From assembly GCF_003286085.1 (NCBI RefSeq), contig NW_020825331.1, forward strand, positions 1,674,001 to 1,738,000: DNA of 64,000 bases. Reading direction: 5' to 3'. This stretch comes from Drosophila persimilis. Lineage: Eukaryota > Arthropoda > Insecta > Diptera > Drosophilidae. Position 1 is the first letter of the stretch. Each line of letters begins with the position of its first letter. Under the pieces are notes generated by a model. It did not search any database and had not been told where the DNA came from. It was given only the letters and a program-made list of their open reading frames with translations. Shown here in pieces: positions 58,079-64,000 of the stretch. The position numbers were made by a program, and so were the translations under genes.

Positions 58079-59730
58079 TAATTTAACCATTGGACAACCC
58101 ATTAGAGAAGCCTCATTAGAGAAGCACGATTATGTCGATGGCCGGCACCATAGGTACACACCACCCATCAGCTTACGAAGCTGAATGCCCAGCTGTGAGC
58201 TTCACATACCATCAATTAGACGATCGCAGTCCGCAATCGAATCAATGAAACAAATGTCAGCCAAGAATAAAGACGCCGCATACACAGCAAATCAAGAGGC
58301 AGCAAGCGCTACAGGCGTAATGCTGGCAGAAGGAGATGAATACAGAGAGGGAAAGTGAGAGAGAGAGGGAGAGGGAGAGGGAGAGGGAGAGACAAACTGG
58401 CATACAGTTAGCCAGGTGCATTTATCAATTTAGCTGTGCCCCGCAGCGAAAATACCAACAATGGAGCCATGAGACACGATATGACACGAAGGAAGGCACC
58501 AGCAGCGCCAGCGCCAGCACGAGCAGGGGCGGAGCGGGGAGACCAGTTTAGGCCACACAATGACAGCTAACAAACTAAAGATGGAGGAACGGAGGGACAA
58601 ACAGTTAGACAACCACTGGGTGGGCCCTCACTGGCATCAGCAAGGAGCAAACTTCCGGCAGTTTGGAAGGACGAGGGGGACGAGCAAGAGCAGGCACTGG
58701 TACTGGCACGGCACGGCACTCGGGCCGGTTGCAATTGTTTTGGCTCAACAAAAGCCCCAGACCCTGGCCCCTGCACCCTGCACCAGGCACTCTGAGACCT
58801 GCTCTTGCACCTGCCGTAGACAATGGCCAATTGTAGCTGGGCCCTGGACCCAGGCCAGGCCTGGGCTGATGCTCAGGCAACGCTGGAAACGTTGTAATTA
58901 CCGCCTCAGGTTTTAGATCTTGGACTGGTACTGCGATAGACATTGGGCTTTGGCTTTTTGTCTGTGGGTTTGCGTTTTGGGACTCGGACTAGGCATTGTT
59001 TGGGTCCAGGGCGAAACAAAGGCAACAACATAAACATGAAACCAAGACACGGCCATCAACAGAAGAGGATAGACACAGGTACCCTCTGCATCGTCAGTTT
59101 CTCATGCAGTTTGTCTCGTTCTCGTTGTATTCGGTAGAAACATCAAGAATCGGCAATGAAATGTTTCAATGCAATTTTAGTCCCCCGAGCAGATTGCAAT
59201 ATCATCTCGAAAACAAAAGCTTCGGGCAGATTACATACAAGTCTAAGTATGCATAGAAATGCATGATTTTTCGGTACAAACAATCGGAGCCCCTGTTGAG
59301 TCGAGTCTCCTGTAGAGTGTTCTTTAGAGCTCTGATTCCATGATACTCCGAGCAGCTGGCCAAGGTGGAATGCATACTTTCTGTGTCTGCCAGAGGCATT
59401 TTTGTGGTAAAATCACATCAGCATACCGCATTAGAGCGGGGAAATTCACCGAGCAATCCGCATAACAGACTGCTGCAACACCTGACAGAACTTGTCTGAA
59501 CCACATTTATGTCTGTTTTCATTTCGTTCAGTTGTATTTTTTTGTGCCGGAGCTGTGTTGAATGTTTTAAGGTTTTGCTGGTATGAAAAACCAGCAGAAA
59601 TACAAAGGGGAAAGCCAGCCCCTGCTTCTGCCCTGAAATACAGTCCACAAACAAAAGCAAAATCAATAATTAGCCGATTGCATATCACGCATACGCTCCG
59701 TTGGCCACAAAACAGTTGACAAAATATTCG

Positions 59731-59731
<1 letters not shown>

Positions 59732-59770
<39 letters not shown>
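59732..59770. repeat. (CT)n microsatellite
   Basis: Pure CT dinucleotide run of about 35 bases on the plus strand in the upstream region. Confidence 0.95.
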
Positions 59771-59771
<1 letters not shown>

Positions 59772-62700
59772 TCGCTGCATAGCTGTAGGCTGTTGGCTGT
59801 AGCCCCGCATTTTCACTTTTTGTGTGTGTGTTTTCTCGCCGATAAATCAGAATTTAATGGGAATCTAATGTGGAATTTGCTGGCGGTTGCAATAGAGCCA
59901 GCAACAGCCACGATACACCGAAATGGAGAGACTTTCATGGAGAGAGAGAGTCCAATATCCCGATGGCTCAATGGCCCAATGCATATTTAATGGATCAGCA
60001 TTATAATGGCATTATTTGGATGCTAATTACATCAAAATGAAGCACACAAAAACTAACCGAAACGAAAAGCCACAGACAAAAACCCATGTTGCTCCATGAA
60101 TTTAATTTTAGGGAAATGCTTTTCGAATGTCCCACCCTCTCATGGGATGGAGAGGGTGGAGGGGAATGGAGGATTCTGGTCTGGGATGGATTGGAAGCCA
60201 CTTAAGTCGATTTAACATTTCTCACTTTGGGTCTAAGCTCCTCCTCCGCTCAGTCCCTACTGTTTGCCAATCAATAAATCTAATGAAAATTGAGACTGAG
60301 ACACGGCCGCCTGTCAACGAATATCGAATGCGTCCTTGTCCGCATCTCCGCATGTCCAGTGTCCTCCGACGGCCCTCAGGCTTAGCGTGCAATTCAATTA
60401 AAGTTGCATAAGGCCATTTGGACAATGGCTTCGATGGCCAATAGTCCGATGCCCAATGGCCCGATGGCCGTTGGCTTGGGCAAGTGAAATGTTCGCTTTG
60501 ATTTACACAGTCCCCTCCTACACTCTCTCTCATTCTCGACTCTACTTTCTCCACTCTCTCTCTCTCTCTCTCTCTGCCGCTAGTTTTGACAAGAATGAAC
60601 AATGGCTGTCGTCCTTGCTGCGCGTCCTTGGGGCCCAACATAGAGATAAAATTAAGGCGGTAGTAGGGAGGGAGTCGGCACACATATTAAATTACCGCAA
60701 AAGCAAGTCAATTGGCACATGTCGGAGGCGCCACAGAGCCACATGCAACATGCGGCTCGAGAGACTCCAAAGAGAGTCAAAGTTAAATGAAGTCAGTGGA
60801 ATGTAAATTTCACTCTGTGGCAGCAGCAGCAGCATCGGCATCGGCATCGGCAGCACAAGCCGCAGCATAGACCAAAAGGAACAATTAGGCAATGGGGCAG
60901 GCAGCCTCTTGGCTGTGTGGCAAATTACAGCAAACAGCTGTTGCTCCTCTCCCAACATTTCCTGCAACATGTGCTTCCATTCCCCCGAAAAGGGGTGGCA
61001 ACTTTTCCCCCAAAAAGGAAACGTAAGAGAAAACCAAAGAAAATCCCACAGGGAATAGCAAAATTGGTGGGGCTTGAACATCTAGGAAAACGCACTGCAA
61101 TGTGGGGGACAAGTAAATGACAAAGGACATAATTTTATAATTAAGTGCACAAGGTACAGTCAGACAGAGAACAGAGACAGAGAGATAGAGAAGAGAGAGA
61201 CAAACGAAGGAATCGAAGGAGAATGAACATTTCCGTCTGTTCTGAGGACTAATGATCCACTCTACTCCCACGGAACGGGGCTCTTCTCATAATTAATGAC
61301 AGCCCGCCCACTGGGAAAGACTGCGAAAGACAGGGAAAGTGCAAAACTGAAACTTGTTTCTGGCCCGACATTTGGGAAATGAGGCAATTTCCCCCGCAAC
61401 AAACTTTCTGTTTTCCCTTCATCTTCAGAGCAAATGGAGCTTCTGGTAATTGTCTTTTTTCTAGCTGGGAAATGGCATAGACCATTTGGCGAATTATATA
61501 TGTAGGTGCACCAATATATCTTCAATATTAATTGTTTAACTAACGTTTAAAGAACTGATTTCAGACACAGCAAAGTCATGCAAGCGATTGCTCTCAGGGC
61601 GATGAGATGTGCCCTGTGGATTGTTCGGACCAGAATGCTGGAAAGAGATCTCCTCATACCAAAAGTCGGCGATAGCAGTCGATACAATGATAGGCTCATT
61701 AACCATCCAAAGAATGAGCTAGAGGATTACTGCATCCTCAAATCCCACGTAGACTCAAACGTCTCCAGCCATCGAATATCAAAAATACAAAAATTTGCTA
61801 AATCATTAAAATGTACATATAAACCTAACCATTAAGCTCTTAGAATATGCAGTAAGCCAATGTGAATTTTATTCATATTATATCATATTTTAAATAAAGC
61901 TGATTTCTAAGAAAAAAAGAATAAAACAACTTGTATTTATTCAATATATAATCAGGTATTTTTACATACATACTCGTATATGTCTTCGAAGTTCCCTTCG
62001 TTTAACCATTTAGCTGAGCTTGCCAAACAATTTTTGTAGACAAGCCCAAAAAAGGACTACGCGTCATGCAGCAGCACCCCACGGAAGGTTCTGCTTCTCC
62101 GCCTGGGATCTGCGCGTGCCAAAGCTTCAGTTTGGCTCTAAATAACGGGCATACTCGTAGAGTTTATCTGATGAATGCTTGATGAAGAGTATTGGAAAGG
62201 AATAGTAGCTTTTGTTTGTGATAAGCATCAAGAATGGCGCTTCAATCTTACGATAGTTCATAAGAAGTGAACAGCGATGATCATCGCTCACTCAGAGCTT
62301 TGACGCACCCTTTCACCTGGGGCTTTGCATTTCCTTCGGCCTTTTATCTCCCAAAGTATTCGATTTAAATATTTTATTGGGCAAAGTTTTCCTCTCTCTT
62401 TAGTTTGTTGCTCTTCTCTTTTTTATATATCTTTTTTCGGGTTACCTGTCTCTGCCTCTGGTCCTGCCTGCCTCCTGCCGCCTGCCTCCACCTTTGGGCG
62501 GGCCCCCCAATGGACTGTTGCATTATTCATTAGGTTTTTTGGGATGGAACAGTCGCTCTCTCTCTGGAACAACATGGCCATGGCCTCCCCCTACGCCTCC
62601 TGATGCTGTCCGGGCTAACAACTTCCGGTCGGAGGAGGACAGAAGGCGGCCGAAGGCGTGGTGGATGGGGGGAGGGTGGTGGATCCAACGGAAATTGCAA

Positions 62701-64000
62701 GCATGGCCAAATAATGACTCACACAGAGTGAATTTCAGTGGGTGATCCGGTGGGCTGGTCCCGTGGTCCGCTGGTTAGGTGGTGCGGAAGTGTGGAGAGT
62801 GGGGGAGGAGGCGTGGCAAATCAGCGCACTTGTCAAACATGTTGATGGACACTTGAAAGGCAGCGCGGATGAAGAAGCACCGGCAGCACCGGCAGCAGCA
62901 GCAAAAAGCCGGGAGGGAAAATAAAAGCCACCCAGCGGCTGGCACTAGGAAAATTGCTTTTAAAAATACATATACGTTCTTTTCGGGGAAAATGGAAATT
63001 CTTTTGGACTCCTCCTCCCCATCCTCCTCTTTTTTGGCTCTTTGTTAAATGCCTAAAAATAGTGCGAGGGCGAGTACAAGTACGATATGTGAGAGATAGT
63101 CTCTGCTGCTAAAGATATGAAATATGCTAAGAACCTCCATACAACCTACGAGCCAAAGGGGAGGGGGAACGCAGGGGAACGCATGGATCCATGTCCATCT
63201 TGGCGAATATCAAGTATACGCCATGTGTGCGCACAAAAGGGGGAGGCCCGAAGGCAGCAGCCGCACTGGCGCCGCCACCGCCATTGCCGCCCCCGCCGCC
63301 CCCGCCGCTTGCTGTCAACGCACTCAAGTGGTAGATAATACTCGACGCACAGAGCATATCAGTTGATTTCCCACGATATATGTACGTATGTATGTATGCC
63401 TGGACGGGCACACACACGAAAATGATTTATTTATTTATTTGCTTATTGCCAAATGGGCAAAATGACGTGAGTTTTTTCATGACACAGCTGCCACATGATA
63501 TTCCCCACTCGAAACACTGGATACACGACCAATAGAGCCCATGGAAAACAACTTAATTTTTGCACTGAGTGAAACACGTGTTCAATGGTTGATGGGTTGA
63601 GGAATGGCTGCAAAAAGGAAGCGTATTCTGCAAGTATTTCCCTGTTGAAAGACAATGAATTCTGATTCTCCAATAGCTACTGTATTCCCCCCATTCCCCC
63701 ATCTGTTTCCCATTAGCTTTCCCTTGTTTTCCTGCTCTCTCTGTATATTTCGGATGTCGTTAATCCACTCCTTTGAGTCCATAAGTCCATAAGATATTGG
63801 CAAAACCAAGGACTGTGTAAACAAGTCCCATTTCGAGGACAATTAATCAAATATTTTATTGAATTTCCACGGGCCAAGGGGGACGAATGTTAAACGGAGC
63901 CCCAGTGTCATATCACATGACCATGGCCTAGGGGATGGGGCCCCATACGCATACGTCTGCGTACGCGTTAATGGGCCAACTGGCAGGCAGGCTGGCAGGC

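Larger units (their letters stand above)
44434..64000. other. 19.6-kb non-coding region upstream of the first coding exon
   Basis: No ORF on either strand shows a recognisable domain, and longer frames have simple-repeat composition. An acceptor at 44434 implies that at least one 5' UTR exon and the promoter lie to the right, possibly within this region or beyond it. I could not place them. Contents: AT and GA/CT microsatellites (45917-45944, 50128-50150, 50564-50590, 59732-59770), GGGTCCA units at 47160-47193, CCTGAGA units at 48659-48685, CTGCC units at 53673-53705, GGAC units at 55923-55955, and the ACTGTTATAC-rich repeats. Confidence 0.65.

Overview
The window reads as nuclear DNA of a fly of the genus Drosophila. 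The evidence is insect-type gene structure with many introns, GC-rich third codon positions in exons, AT-rich and very microsatellite-rich introns, CAG/CAA-coded Gln runs and Gly/Ala/Ser-rich linkers. The protein matches what I know of the Drosophila T-type calcium channel. I cannot fix the species from the sequence. I found no bacterial or viral gene, CRISPR array, rRNA or tRNA.

One gene can be supported, and it fills about two thirds of the window on the minus strand: the pore-forming alpha-1 subunit of a low-voltage-activated (T-type, Cav3) calcium channel, Ca-alpha1T. I rebuilt 20 constitutive coding exons plus a pair of mutually exclusive exons between 44365 (ATG) and 1368 (stop). Every junction keeps phase. 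The reading frame totals 9873 nt (3290 aa) with the short alternative exon and 9924 nt (3307 aa) with the long one. All four channel repeats are present, with S4 helices rich in Arg/Lys and the EEDD selectivity ring of Cav3 channels (about E592, E1453, D2437, D2734).

Layout in transcript order, from right to left on the plus strand: 64000-44434 is non-coding upstream DNA or first intron. 44433-43401 is the first coding exon (cytoplasmic N-terminus). 37816-27122 carries repeat I. 25170-19183 carries the end of IS6, the gating brake, the long I-II linker and IIS1-S3. 19117-10105 carries the rest of repeat II, including the two alternative turret exons at 15611-15725 and 13284-13449. 9363-6818 is the very long II-III linker. 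6533-6087 is IIIS1-S3. One large terminal exon, 4256-1368, carries IIIS4 to the C-terminus, including all of repeat IV. A 3' UTR probably follows, with an AATAAA at 854-849.

Points worth most attention: (1) the first coding intron looks like a 5.6-kb minor-spliceosome (U12-type) AT-AC intron; (2) the domain II pore-turret exons are mutually exclusive and enforced by reading frame, in a region linked in other invertebrates to Na/Ca permeability; (3) a (UG)n tract sits directly upstream of a skippable II-III linker exon; (4) there is a phase-compatible 42-nt candidate microexon in the repeat I turret; (5) two unexplained repeat families occur, an ACTGTTATAC-rich dispersed repeat and an 86-bp composite tandem repeat.
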